Below, piece by piece: positions 8,475 to 16,109 of a stretch of 23,682 nt of DNA. The position numbers and the translations under genes were made by a program. The notes under the pieces were generated by a model. That model searched no databases and was not told the DNA's origin. It worked only from the letters and a program-made list of their open reading frames with translations. The number at the start of each line of letters is the position of its first letter. Position 1 is the stretch's first letter. The DNA comes from Anaerolineales bacterium (GTDB lineage: Bacteria > Chloroflexota > Anaerolineae > Anaerolineales > Villigracilaceae): assembly GCA_025056515.1 (NCBI GenBank), contig JANWWB010000113.1, positions 1 through 23,682 on the forward strand. Reading direction: 5' to 3'.

Positions 8475-9782
8475 TCAACGAGTGGGCGTTGGGGTGAGCG
8501 TAGAGGTTGCGCTTGGAACGGGGGTAGCTGCACGCAGAACACCTTGCAGCACCCATCCCTCGCGTCCATCCTGCAATCGGATGCGAACCCAAGGGATAGT
8601 GTCTACAACCTGAATTTCCGGCAAGACTTCGACTTGCAAGCCGTTGTTCAGCGTGACGATGACCTTACCGAAGGCTGGTTCTTCACGCACTAGGGCGCCT
8701 CCACCGGTGGAAGCGGCGATGACCGCATAGACCGGCGTGGCTGTGGGCGTCAGAGTAGGCGTGGGCGTCTCACTGGGGAGAGGGGTAAAGGTGCGCGTCG
8801 GTGCGCCAGGGGTGGGCGAGGGCGGCAGACCAGGGGTGGGGGAGGCCAGCATGACCGGTGTCGTTTGATAGGCGCCAGACGATTCTTGCAAACGGGAGAC
8901 CAACCATCCTCCTAGCCCCGTCAGCATGACGAGCAAAGTTAGGTTGACCAGACCAACGCCGATCGGCATGAGAAAGCCAAAGCCGGACAGCGGCTTGAAG
9001 CGCAAGGCAAAAAAGGTCGCCATGCCAAGCAAAGTCGCCAAGCCTAAATGAGTGAGAACGACCAATAGGCCGTTGACTCCGACTTGTGACAGTCCAATTC
9101 CTGCGCCAAAACCCGCAGCGGCAACCGGTAGGAAGAACGCATAAGCCAGCAAGGCATTCGGCAGGAAGTAACGCTCTTGCTGGCGTGCAAACGTCCATAC
9201 CATCCAGATTGCGCCGCCTGCTGTCAGGAGCAAATCGGGCCACCACAGATGACTATGAAGATCTGCTTGGAAGAGGGGGCGGGGTAGGGCCGCACGTCCG
9301 AGCAGGCCGACCAGGGCGCTTGTCCCCGCAACGAGGCCAAGAGCGATCGACAGGCTGATGAACGTCTCCCAGAAGAATCGCCAGCCGCCGGTGGTTGCAG
9401 CCAGGGTCAGACCCGCCCAGGCAGTGAGTAACGGGGCAACCAGGACACCGAGCAGGAGCAAGGCTTGCGCATCAAAAAGATACCCTAGGCCGAGTAGTGC
9501 ACCACTCAGTGCCGCCAAAAGGAAGAACTCGAACGAGGGGAAAGCGCGTCGTGCTAACGTTTTGAGCAAAGCAGCGCGCTCGTCCTCGGTGGGCACAATC
9601 AGGGTGCGACGGGCGCGCCGTCTGCGGGCGCGAGAGGGGGAGTTTAACTCATCCGGACGTATGAGAGGAGTAAAATCTTCAGGCAGGTCGAACGTCTCGG
9701 GGAATTCGACCGGCGGTGTTTCTGCTGAAGCGTCCGCTTGTTCAGCCGGTGGGGTCTGGTTAGGGTCTTCAGGCAAGGTCAT
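8475..9782 (-). CDS. DUF389-like multi-pass membrane protein with C-terminal SH3-type domain
   Basis: A 435-aa protein. Residues 1-80 are hydrophilic, acidic then basic (RARRRRARR at 51-59). About six to eight hydrophobic segments lie between 83 and 300. The first pair (GALLGLGYLFDAQALLLLGVL then VAPLLTAWAGL) resembles the DUF389 fold. A low-complexity Thr/Pro/Ser linker (313-350) leads to a bacterial SH3-like domain (about 352-418, with ALVREEPAFGKVIVTLNNG and GREGWVLQGVL), and a second TPTPT tail ends the protein. The linker and SH3 part are probably outside the membrane, where they could bind cell-envelope material. The transported substrate, if any, is unknown. The ATG overlaps the HAD gene stop (ATGA), and the mutase gene follows after 22 nt. 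Confidence 0.75.
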   Translation of the reverse strand: MTLPEDPNQTPPAEQADASAETPPVEFPETFDLPEDFTPLIRPDELNSPSRARRRRARRTLIVPTEDERAALLKTLARRAFPSFEFFLLAALSGALLGLGYLFDAQALLLLGVLVAPLLTAWAGLTLAATTGGWRFFWETFISLSIALGLVAGTSALVGLLGRAALPRPLFQADLHSHLWWPDLLLTAGGAIWMVWTFARQQERYFLPNALLAYAFFLPVAAAGFGAGIGLSQVGVNGLLVVLTHLGLATLLGMATFFALRFKPLSGFGFLMPIGVGLVNLTLLVMLTGLGGWLVSRLQESSGAYQTTPVMLASPTPGLPPSPTPGAPTRTFTPLPSETPTPTLTPTATPVYAVIAASTGGGALVREEPAFGKVIVTLNNGLQVEVLPEIQVVDTIPWVRIRLQDGREGWVLQGVLRAATPVPSATSTLTPTPTR

Positions 9783-10249
9783 TTCCGCAAACTCGCTACA
9801 ATCCGTAAGGGTTTTTCGAACAAATCGAGAGCGGTGAAGATATCTGGAGCGGCCAAATCGGCGGCAAGTAGAGTCTCAACGGCAGTGCCTTCGGGCGAGA
9901 GAACACATATTCCCAGAGCGGCGCGGCGAAGCATTTCGGCGTCGTTTGCGCCCTGACCGATGGCTGCTGTGAAGGCGCTCCCTAGGTGGTCAACGAAATC
10001 TCCTTTTTGAGAGGCTTCGTTTCCCGGCGTGAGTCGGACGGCTTTTAGATTCAGTTGCTCATCGATGCGCGCCTGCCGACCGTGGGTATCAGCCGTGAGC
10101 AAATGAATCTCCAGGCGGTCGCGCAGCGCAGCCAACCGTTTAACGATGCCGTCGATCAACTGACCGTCCACAGCCAACGTGCCGTTGACGTCTAGAACTA
10201 GGTGTTTGAGTTGTATCCGGCCGCGACCGGGGATGTCGAGTTCAATCAT
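9779..10249 (-). CDS. small HAD-family phosphatase (soluble P-type ATPase-like)
   Basis: A 156-aa cytoplasmic HAD hydrolase. Motif I is LDVNGTLA (about residues 19-26), with the nucleophile Asp but Asn two positions later, where most HAD phosphatases have Asp. Motif II is LLTADTHG, and the C-terminal part has GQGANDAEML, like the GDGxND loop of P-type ATPases. No transmembrane segment or capping domain is seen. The family is known as 'soluble P-type ATPase-like' (COG4087-like); its substrate is unknown. A perfect -10 box lies 7 nt before the ATG. It is the first gene of an operon with the DUF389/SH3 protein (4-nt overlap) and the phosphohexomutase, which makes a sugar-phosphate role possible but unproven. 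Confidence 0.8.
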   Translation of the reverse strand: MIELDIPGRGRIQLKHLVLDVNGTLAVDGQLIDGIVKRLAALRDRLEIHLLTADTHGRQARIDEQLNLKAVRLTPGNEASQKGDFVDHLGSAFTAAIGQGANDAEMLRRAALGICVLSPEGTAVETLLAADLAAPDIFTALDLFEKPLRIVASLRK

Positions 10250-10285
10250 CAGAGGTATTATACCTGAGTGGGAAGTCGATGCAAA
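10250..10285 (-). promoter_or_regulatory. promoter for HAD gene, likely leaderless transcript
   Basis: On the minus strand a TTTGCA -35 (10285-10280), a 17-nt spacer and a perfect TATAAT -10 (10262-10257) stand directly before the HAD ATG at 10249, with only 7 nt between. Initiation would fall at or next to the ATG. The -10 is centred in a perfect 13-nt palindrome AGGTATAATACCT (10266-10254), which could also be a repressor site. There is no Shine-Dalgarno. Confidence 0.65.
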
Positions 10286-10311
10286 CGGTTGTAAGGGTGT
10301 GCCACGGATGC

Positions 10312-11565
10312 CTACGGAACCGGATACACCCGGCCGCGCTTGACCACCTGGCGGACGAGGTTGACTCCGAAGCGATAACCAAGCATGCGGTAATCGGGAA
10401 CGGAGAGAATCAGCAAATCAGCTTGCTTGCCCGGATGGAGAGAACCAATCCGGTCAGCGAGACGCAAAGCATGAGCGGCGTTGATGGTCGCCGCGGCGAT
10501 TGCCTGTGCAGGGGTCAGCTTGAGGGCACGGCAGGCCAAAGCAAGGACAAATTGCATCGACTCGCACCAGGCCGTGCCGGGGTTGCAATCGGTTGCCAAA
10601 GCCAAAATGCCGCCCTGCTCCAGGATGGAGCGCGCTGGGGTGTATTCGTTTTCAGCTAGGCCAAAAGGAGTACAAGGTAGGGAGACGGCTACGGTGTCCG
10701 AACGCCCTAAAGCGGCAATATCGGCCTGAGAGGTTTTGACCAAGTGGTCAGCCGAGACGGCGCCCAATTCGACCGCCAAGGAGACCCCACCCAGGTTGTC
10801 GAATTCGTCCGCATGAATCTTGAGCGGAAAGCCTAACTCTTTGGCGCGGCTGAGAATCTGTCGCGATTGCTCCAAGTCGAATGCCTTGTTCTCGCAAAAG
10901 ACATCCACGAAGGGAAGCGGACGGCTCGGAGCACTTTCCTGCCACCAAGCGCGCACCGCTGGTAACATCTCTTGACAAAGACAGTCGGTGTAGGCCTGAG
11001 GACGACCGCTGAATTCGGGGGCAATCGCATGGGCGCCGAGGAAGGTGGGGACGAGATCGATGGGACCTTCGGCATCCAGAGCCAAAATCGCTTGGAGGAG
11101 TTTGATTTCGGTTTCGGTTTCTAAGCCATAACCGGTCTTGACCTCAACGGTAGTCGTCCCGTAGGCAAACATGGTACGCAGGCGAGGGCGTGTCTCGGCG
11201 AGGAGTTGTTCGAGCGAAGCCTGGCGCGTTTTGCGCACAGTAGAGAGAATCCCGCCACCGGCGGCCAAGATATCCAGATATTTTGCGCCAGCCATTTTCA
11301 GTTCGAATTCGGCAGCGCGATTACCCGCCCAGACTAGGTGGGTATGCGGGTCAACAAAACCGGGCATTACGACGCAGCCGGAGGCATCCAATCGCTCTTC
11401 GGGCGGTGCAGCGTCGAGCAGCTCAGCAGTGCGCCCGACAGCAACGATGGTTTCCCCTTCGATGAGCACTGCGCCGTCTTCAATCATGTTGAGCGTTCCT
11501 AGAGCTGCGCCACGTTGTGGCTCTGGTGTGAGGGTCAAAAGTTGAGAAGCAGAGTGGATGAGCAT
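10312..11565 (-). CDS. hutI: imidazolonepropionase
   Basis: Hydrolyses 4-imidazolone-5-propionate to N-formimino-L-glutamate, the third step of histidine breakdown. This amidohydrolase shows metal ligands HTH in FVDPHTHLVWAGNR (residues 74-76), His251 in KIHADEFDNLGG, a conserved SADHLVKTS and Asp326 in ATDCNPGTAW. The ATG at 11565 is chosen because AGGAG lies upstream and the protein begins with MLIHSASQLL; the open frame runs 39 codons further without likeness. The length is 417 aa, which is normal. hutH, hutU and hutF are not in the window, so the pathway genes are scattered or the rest lie elsewhere. About 200 bases upstream hold no other gene. Confidence 0.94.
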   Translation of the reverse strand: MLIHSASQLLTLTPEPQRGAALGTLNMIEDGAVLIEGETIVAVGRTAELLDAAPPEERLDASGCVVMPGFVDPHTHLVWAGNRAAEFELKMAGAKYLDILAAGGGILSTVRKTRQASLEQLLAETRPRLRTMFAYGTTTVEVKTGYGLETETEIKLLQAILALDAEGPIDLVPTFLGAHAIAPEFSGRPQAYTDCLCQEMLPAVRAWWQESAPSRPLPFVDVFCENKAFDLEQSRQILSRAKELGFPLKIHADEFDNLGGVSLAVELGAVSADHLVKTSQADIAALGRSDTVAVSLPCTPFGLAENEYTPARSILEQGGILALATDCNPGTAWCESMQFVLALACRALKLTPAQAIAAATINAAHALRLADRIGSLHPGKQADLLILSVPDYRMLGYRFGVNLVRQVVKRGRVYPVP

Positions 11566-11763
11566 GCAGGCTCCTTTCCGTACTTGAATAGTAGTAGATC
11601 GGGCAGAAAGGCTTCGGGGTAGTTCTGTTATTCTTGCAGCAGGCCGCTTAGGGTGTGGCGTGTTGGTGGTGAGCGAAGACACTTGTCACTTGATTTTACC
11701 GCGGGCGCAAGAGCGTTTTCTTTGGGATGTAAGAGGGATAAAAGTTCGGGGGAGAAACGCTGC
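11566..11763. other. 198-nt intergenic region without a gene
   Basis: Between hutI and the upstream peptidase gene. On the minus strand it holds the AGGAG of hutI and a TAAAAT box in GGTAAAATCA near 11693-11698 without a fitting -35. A long-loop inverted repeat (AGCGTTTTC near 11711, GAGAAACGCT near 11752) is weak. No clear terminator or RNA gene was recognised. Confidence 0.4.
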
Positions 11764-13146
11764 TTATGGAAAGAACGAACGAAGCTGCTCGGCCCAAGTG
11801 AGCAGGTGATTGATCCGTTCCAAGGTGTGTAAAGCGGCCTCGTATTCTCCGGCAAACCACTGTGCATGTGCCCGGCGCAGCTGTGATTCTAAGTACAGGT
11901 TAGGCAATCTTTGCGGCCGGCGGGTGAAGTCGGCGACAATACCCCGTTGCCGCATTTGTTCCCCATCGGGAAGCCAGGCGGTGAGGAAATAAGCGGAAGG
12001 GTCGAAGACACGTTGATAGCGGCGAACCGTGTCCATGTAGGCAACCGTTGTCTCCAGGTCTTGGCGCGCAGCTAGGTCATCTGGCTGAGCTTCGAGATAG
12101 GCTCGAAAGGCCTGATCTAGCTCCACGAGTGTCAGGCCGAATTTACGACGTAGCGCGCTGTCCAAGATTTTGGAGGGTGTCTCACCGGCAGTGCAATCCA
12201 TACTGCGGTAGAAAGCGTCAAAGCGCTCCGCACCGTATTGAGCACGCAGATATTCGACCAGTGCAGCTGCCTGGAGATAGCCGATTTCATGCTGTTGGTT
12301 GTAGAAATCATCGGTCAAAGGTTCAAGCGGCAAATACCAGCCTAGGTCTAGCAAAGCAGATGCCCGCGCGAGAATCGGCTCCCGTTTAAAATGGCCTCCG
12401 GTTAGCAGGGTTGCCAGTCCTTCTTGGAAAATCGAGAGACGGCATGTGCCTCCGAGTTGATTATCGTACGCGTGCACGAATTCGTGACGCAAGACGACCG
12501 CTATATCGCCACCGACATATCCATCATCCAAGTAGGAAAGATAAAGCCCATTCCAGGCAAAACCACCATGTCCGATGATGCGCGGCATAAAGTAGATGAT
12601 AATCCGCTCAACCGGTTGGGCACCCATCAGCTCACAAACAGTGCGCGATTCGGCATCTACCAGCTTGGCAAGCACTTCAATATCGCGTGCGGCGTCTGTC
12701 CCGCTGATATAGTATAAGCGGCAGCATTCTGTTTCGCGCTCTTGCCAAGTAGCCGGTTCAGGCGGAGGAACCTGCTCGGCCGGATGCAAGCGGATAGTCT
12801 TAGACCAAGTCAGTTTGTCATCCAGACGGAAGTCCAGACGATACCGCCCTGGCGAGAGTTGGCGTGTATCCCAAACCCACCACAGGGTTGCTTGTACACG
12901 CCGCCCGATGCCAGAAGGGGTGAACGTTGCCGAGCCGAGCATTTGTTCACCGAAAGAGACCGTGACGGTCTTCCCGTCGACCTCTTCTCCTGGCGGCGCT
13001 AGAATCTCAAAACTGACCCAATCGCCAACGTAGAGCGGTCCATCGGGGTGGGTGATGACGCGCCAATCTGTTGGCTGAGGCGCACAGGCGGTGAGCAACA
13101 AGAGGAAAAGGATGAGAAATCCGAATCGGTGAGCAAGGCGAGACAT
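11764..13146 (-). CDS. lipoprotein with gluzincin metallopeptidase domain (peptidase MA-like)
   Basis: A 460-aa secreted lipoprotein. A signal peptide (basic start, hydrophobic FLILFLLLL) ends in the lipobox LLTAC with lipidated Cys21. Residues about 25-125 form a beta-rich region. A zinc-peptidase domain follows with VVLRHEFVHAYDN (HExxH at 221-225) and a downstream third ligand candidate, Glu242, in FQEGLATLLTG, the gluzincin layout. The C terminus (about 385-460) is helical and may be TPR-like. The protein should sit on the outer face of the membrane; its substrate is unknown. The ATG at 13146 is preferred over two ATGs upstream because AGAGGA lies 6 nt before it. It lies 49 nt downstream of rlmI. 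Confidence 0.83.
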   Translation of the reverse strand: MSRLAHRFGFLILFLLLLTACAPQPTDWRVITHPDGPLYVGDWVSFEILAPPGEEVDGKTVTVSFGEQMLGSATFTPSGIGRRVQATLWWVWDTRQLSPGRYRLDFRLDDKLTWSKTIRLHPAEQVPPPEPATWQERETECCRLYYISGTDAARDIEVLAKLVDAESRTVCELMGAQPVERIIIYFMPRIIGHGGFAWNGLYLSYLDDGYVGGDIAVVLRHEFVHAYDNQLGGTCRLSIFQEGLATLLTGGHFKREPILARASALLDLGWYLPLEPLTDDFYNQQHEIGYLQAAALVEYLRAQYGAERFDAFYRSMDCTAGETPSKILDSALRRKFGLTLVELDQAFRAYLEAQPDDLAARQDLETTVAYMDTVRRYQRVFDPSAYFLTAWLPDGEQMRQRGIVADFTRRPQRLPNLYLESQLRRAHAQWFAGEYEAALHTLERINHLLTWAEQLRSFFP

Positions 13147-13195
13147 GCTCATTCCTCTTGGAGAGATAAGGAGTGAACAAGAAACGCGCCTGCTT

Positions 13196-14386
13196 TCATG
13201 CACGTTTCAGACAGACTAGACCTTTCAGATAGGCGCCCTCTGGGAAGTGTAGGCTGATCGGGTGGTCAGCGGCTTGGGTGAGAGTTTCTACGATTTGGGC
13301 GTCCACACCGGCATCTAAGGCGGCAGAAGCGACAATTTTCTGGAAAAGCGCAGCATCCACTCCACCCGAACAAGAGAAGGTGACCAAAAATCCGTCGGGA
13401 CGGAGAAGCTTGAAGGCCAGTCGATTAATATCTTTATAGCCGCGAGCGGCCTTTCCGGCCTGGGCAGCGGTCGGGGCAAATTTGGGTGGGTCAAGCACAA
13501 TCAAGTCAAAGGAACGGCCTTCGTCGCGAAATTTGCGTAGGAGGGAAAAGACATCGCCTTCGATGGTGGCATGTCGCCCGATTGGAAGATTGTTTTCGGC
13601 AACGTGCAGGCGACAAAGCGATAAGGCCTCAGCAGAAGAGTCGACCGAAAGCACTGACTTTGCACCGCCAGCCAGGGCATTGATACTGAACCCGCCGGTG
13701 TAGCAGAAGCAATCCAGCACCTCTCGCCCGGCGGCGAGCGCCCGTACTCGCAAGCGGTTAGCACGCTGGTCGAGGTAGAAACCGGTCTTGTGACCAGAAG
13801 CCAGGTCAACCTGGAAGTGCAAGCCGTTCTCTTGAATGAGGCGTCGCGTCTCCAAGAATGAGCCACGTATCCATCCTGTGCGCATCGATAAACCTTCTAA
13901 GGCACGTGCCTCAGCGTCTGAACGTTCATAGATGGCTTGTAAGCCGGTCTCTTCGCACAATATTTCGATCAACGTCTGACGCCAATATTCGACTCCCCAA
14001 GCGAGGAACTGAACCACAAGGACATCGGCATATTTGTCCACGATAAGACCGGGTAGGCCGTCTGATTCGGCATGCACCAACCGCACGGCATTGGTGGTGT
14101 CTTCTAAGCCAAGCAAGTGACGGGCACGGAGGGAAGCGCGCACTCGTCGGCGTAGAAAATCGGCGTCTACAGTTTGCTCTGGCTCGAATGTCCAAACCCG
14201 CCCTTGGATTTGCGAGTGTGGCGAGTAAGCGGCACGGGCAAGAAATTTGCCCTCTGCCGAGCACACATCAACTGTTGCGCCCGGCGCAGGGGCGCCCTCC
14301 ACACGGGCTACCGCACCGGAAAAAATCCAAGGGTGCCGTCGGAGAAGCGATTTTTCACGACCGGGTTTGAGAAAAAGAACAGACAT
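13196..14386 (-). CDS. rlmI: 23S rRNA (cytosine-5) methyltransferase, RlmI family
   Basis: A class I SAM-dependent methyltransferase of the RlmI/RlmK-L C-terminal type, which makes m5C1962 in 23S rRNA in E. coli. A PUA-like RNA-binding domain covers residues 1-75 (FLKPGREKSLLRRHPWIFSGAV). The central region includes SGHKTGFYLDQR (198-209), the SAM motif is LDCFCYTGGFS (224-234), LDPPKF lies at 298-303 and a SCS motif near 346 is the likely catalytic Cys. The length of 396 aa is normal. The ATG at 14386 has no Shine-Dalgarno but is directly preceded by a -10 box, so the mRNA is probably leaderless. The longer frame up to 14497 runs through the tRNA-Ser gene and is rejected. Confidence 0.92.
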   Translation of the reverse strand: MSVLFLKPGREKSLLRRHPWIFSGAVARVEGAPAPGATVDVCSAEGKFLARAAYSPHSQIQGRVWTFEPEQTVDADFLRRRVRASLRARHLLGLEDTTNAVRLVHAESDGLPGLIVDKYADVLVVQFLAWGVEYWRQTLIEILCEETGLQAIYERSDAEARALEGLSMRTGWIRGSFLETRRLIQENGLHFQVDLASGHKTGFYLDQRANRLRVRALAAGREVLDCFCYTGGFSINALAGGAKSVLSVDSSAEALSLCRLHVAENNLPIGRHATIEGDVFSLLRKFRDEGRSFDLIVLDPPKFAPTAAQAGKAARGYKDINRLAFKLLRPDGFLVTFSCSGGVDAALFQKIVASAALDAGVDAQIVETLTQAADHPISLHFPEGAYLKGLVCLKRA

Positions 14387-14398
14387 GCAGGTATTATA
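14387..14398 (-). promoter_or_regulatory. -10 box of rlmI, likely leaderless start
   Basis: A perfect TATAAT at 14398-14393 on the minus strand stands 6 nt before the rlmI ATG, so transcription would begin at about the A of the ATG. The -35 is weak (TTTCGT-like at about 17 nt). The box lies just downstream of the tRNA-Ser terminator. Confidence 0.6.
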
Positions 14399-14417
14399 AA
14401 CGCAGGTGATGAAGAAC

Positions 14418-14448
14418 GAAAAACAGCCTTTTCGCCGGAAAAGGCTGT
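14418..14448 (-). terminator. intrinsic terminator of tRNA-Ser
   Basis: On the minus strand ACAGCCTTTTC / GAAAAGGCTGT forms an 11-bp perfect stem around the loop CGGC (14448-14423), followed by TTTTTCG. It lies 5 nt after the tRNA 3' end. Confidence 0.9.
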
Positions 14449-14453
14449 CAAGG

Positions 14454-14540
14454 CGGAGAGGGCGGGATTTGAACCCGCGTCCCCTTGCGGGGAACACGCT
14501 CTCCAGGCGTGCGCGCTAGGCCAGACTACGCGACCTCTCC
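14454..14540 (-). tRNA. tRNA-Ser(GGA)
   Basis: A class II tRNA of 87 nt that reads UCC and UCU. The acceptor pair is GGAGAGG with CTCTCC plus discriminator G. The anticodon stem CACGC/GCGTG encloses CTGGAGA with anticodon GGA. The long variable arm is TTCCCCGCAAGGGGA, and the T arm is CGGGTTCAAATCCCG. CCA is not encoded. It has its own terminator directly downstream and a TATAAT upstream. Confidence 0.96.
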
Positions 14541-14555
14541 AAATCAAGCGGGCGA

Positions 14556-14561
14556 ATTATA
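14556..14561 (-). promoter_or_regulatory. -10 box of tRNA-Ser promoter
   Basis: TATAAT in TTGGTATAATTC on the minus strand, 15 nt before the tRNA-Ser 5' end. The -35 is poor (CGGACA with a long spacer). Confidence 0.55.
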
Positions 14562-14785
14562 CCAAAGAATTTGTTGTTGTTGTCCGATTTTTGGCTCTGT
14601 GCAGCAATTCTGCTTTGATACAGTTGACCGACCTCGCCCTCACTTCCCATCCCACAAGTTCAAGCTTCTACGGCATCTTTCCGCAAGACTGATGCACCAA
14701 GTTTGAAAGATCGAGATTTTACGAATGCTGTCCCTCTACGTCTTGGTGGGTGATGAGGTCGGGGTAGAATGGGTTTCAAAAAGCC
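14562..14785. other. intergenic region before the transposase remnant
   Basis: No gene seen. A possible plus-strand promoter for the old transposase is TTGGTG (14743-14748), 16 nt, TAGAAT (14765-14770). A CACCAAG...CTTGGTG inverted repeat (from 14694 to 14748) may be chance. Terminal inverted repeats of the element could not be identified. Confidence 0.35.
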
Positions 14786-15325
14786 ATGTATAAGGTAGAG
14801 CTTCACTTTCCCCAGGTGACTTATCGGCCTACAGGGCGTCCATCGGCTTGTCCTGATTGTGGTCATGTAGTGTTGCAACGCCGGACAGCCGGTCGAAGCG
14901 TGTGCTGGACATGCAGGGAGAACGTACGGTCACGGCTTATCGCGACCGCTGTACGCACTGCAGGCGGACGTTCCAGCATGACCCTGAAGGGGTGATGCGG
15001 TGGCGGCGGAGTGAGCGCTTGGTGCAGCTATGCGGGTTGCTATGGGGGATGGGACTAGCGGTGCGTAAGGTGGTTAGCCTGTGTAAGTTGCTTGGGGTGG
15101 ATGTGGGACGGGCGAGCGCCTGGCGGGATGTGAAGCGGCTTGGAGAGCATTGAAGCGGCTGAGGTTGCCTGGGCGAGTGCGTGTTCTTGGCGTGGACGGC
15201 TTCTGGGTGCGGAAGACAGACAAGGTGTGTGGAATGACCATCGACGTGTGGCGGGGATGCGAGGGGTGACAAGCAAGGCCGGGCCGGAGCGAGCATGGTG
15301 GCTGTTGTTGGTACAACCCGGATAG
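14786..15325 (+). pseudogene. degenerate transposase, zinc-ribbon N terminus and partial DDE domain (ISL3-like)
   Basis: No single open frame covers this stretch, but pieces of a transposase appear in all three plus frames. The start MYKVELHFPQVT and CPDCGH lie in one frame from 14786. The sequence then continues in the frame of 14857 (TAYRDRCTHCRRTF, a CxxC...CxxC zinc ribbon, then WRRSERLVQLCGLLWGMG). A further shift near 15153 gives LPGRVRVLGVDGFWVRKTDK, whose VDGF Asp (codon near 15195) looks like the first catalytic Asp of a DDE domain, ending at a stop at 15267. The rest of the DDE domain is missing. At least two frameshifts and a stop mark it as dead. The ISL3-like label is by layout only. 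Confidence 0.7.
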
Positions 15326-15479
15326 GCTTGAGAAGATAGACAAGCAAAAGCAGGATGTCCGGCCAGGAAAGCACCTGATCAAATTCGCAAACACTTTGTG
15401 GGACAATATCCCTCTGCACTTAATCATCTGCAAGTCGATCATCTGCAAGTCGTTCTTCTCGTGATAGAATCCAAAGCCA
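15326..15479. other. intergenic stretch after the transposase remnant with possible promoter
   Basis: No gene is recognised. It contains a tandem 15-nt repeat (15423-15452) and, at 15465-15470, TAGAAT as a possible -10 for the histidine phosphatase, 9 nt before its ATG. The left part may still be IS residue. Confidence 0.4.
15423..15452. repeat. tandem direct repeat, 2 x 15 nt
   Basis: ATCATCTGCAAGTCG occurs twice, back to back and without mismatch (15423-15437 and 15438-15452), between the transposase remnant and the histidine phosphatase gene. Confidence 0.9.
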
Positions 15480-16109
15480 ATGGAGTCCGAGTTGTATTTC
15501 CTCACCCTTCTCCGGCACGGAGAATCGGTTGGGAATTTGGAGGACCGCTTCCAAGGGCAAGCCGATTTTCCGTTGACCGAACGCGGTCTTCGTCAGGCGC
15601 AGGCACTGGCCCAACGCTGGCAACGGGAAGGCAGGACCTTTGACCGGTGTATTTCCAGCCCATTGCAACGCGCTCGCCAGACAGCAGAAATTCTATGTGC
15701 AGCGCTCAAGATATCCCTTGAGTTGGACAATGACTGGATGGAGCTTAACAATGGCCTGATTGCCGGTATGCGCAGCGAAGAGGCCAATCGAGCCTTTCCG
15801 CCACCTGCTCTTCATACCCCGTACACGCGCTACGGCCAGATCGGAGAAAGCCTGCTGGAAGTTTATCTGCGCGCTGGACGGAACTTACAAAAATTGTTGG
15901 ATGCCCCGCCTCAGCGTGTTCTGATTGTCGCCCATGCAGGTATCCTCAACATGTTCTTGTTCAACGTGCTGCATCTTCCCTTACAGCCCAATTACCAAGG
16001 AGCGCGGTTCAAGTTTGGCAATACCGGTTTTCTCGACCTAACATACGACCGCTCGCGTCATGCCTGGCGCATCTGGAATTTTGACAACACAGGAGATATG
16101 CTGCAGTGA
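15480..16109 (+). CDS. histidine phosphatase family protein (phosphoglycerate mutase-like)
   Basis: A 209-aa cytoplasmic phosphatase of the two-His superfamily. LLRHGES (His13 is the phospho-acceptor) opens the protein. CISSPLQRARQTAEIL carries the second Arg, ELNNG is near residue 86, and LIVAHAGILN carries the second catalytic His. The family includes broad sugar-phosphate phosphatases, alpha-ribazole phosphatase (CobC) and mutases; no cobalamin gene is near, so the substrate is open. The ATG at 15480 lacks a clear Shine-Dalgarno; a TAGAAT box ends 9 nt before it, so the leader would be very short. Its stop overlaps the next gene's GTG start (GTGA), which indicates coupling. Confidence 0.88.
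   Translation: MESELYFLTLLRHGESVGNLEDRFQGQADFPLTERGLRQAQALAQRWQREGRTFDRCISSPLQRARQTAEILCAALKISLELDNDWMELNNGLIAGMRSEEANRAFPPPALHTPYTRYGQIGESLLEVYLRAGRNLQKLLDAPPQRVLIVAHAGILNMFLFNVLHLPLQPNYQGARFKFGNTGFLDLTYDRSRHAWRIWNFDNTGDMLQ

Noticed and set aside
14174..14692. 172-codon open frame on the plus strand
   Set aside because: It runs through the antisense of rlmI and the tRNA-Ser gene.
15074..15505. Minus-strand frames opposite the transposase remnant
   Set aside because: Composition is shadow-like and the plus strand carries the zinc-ribbon and DDE fragments.
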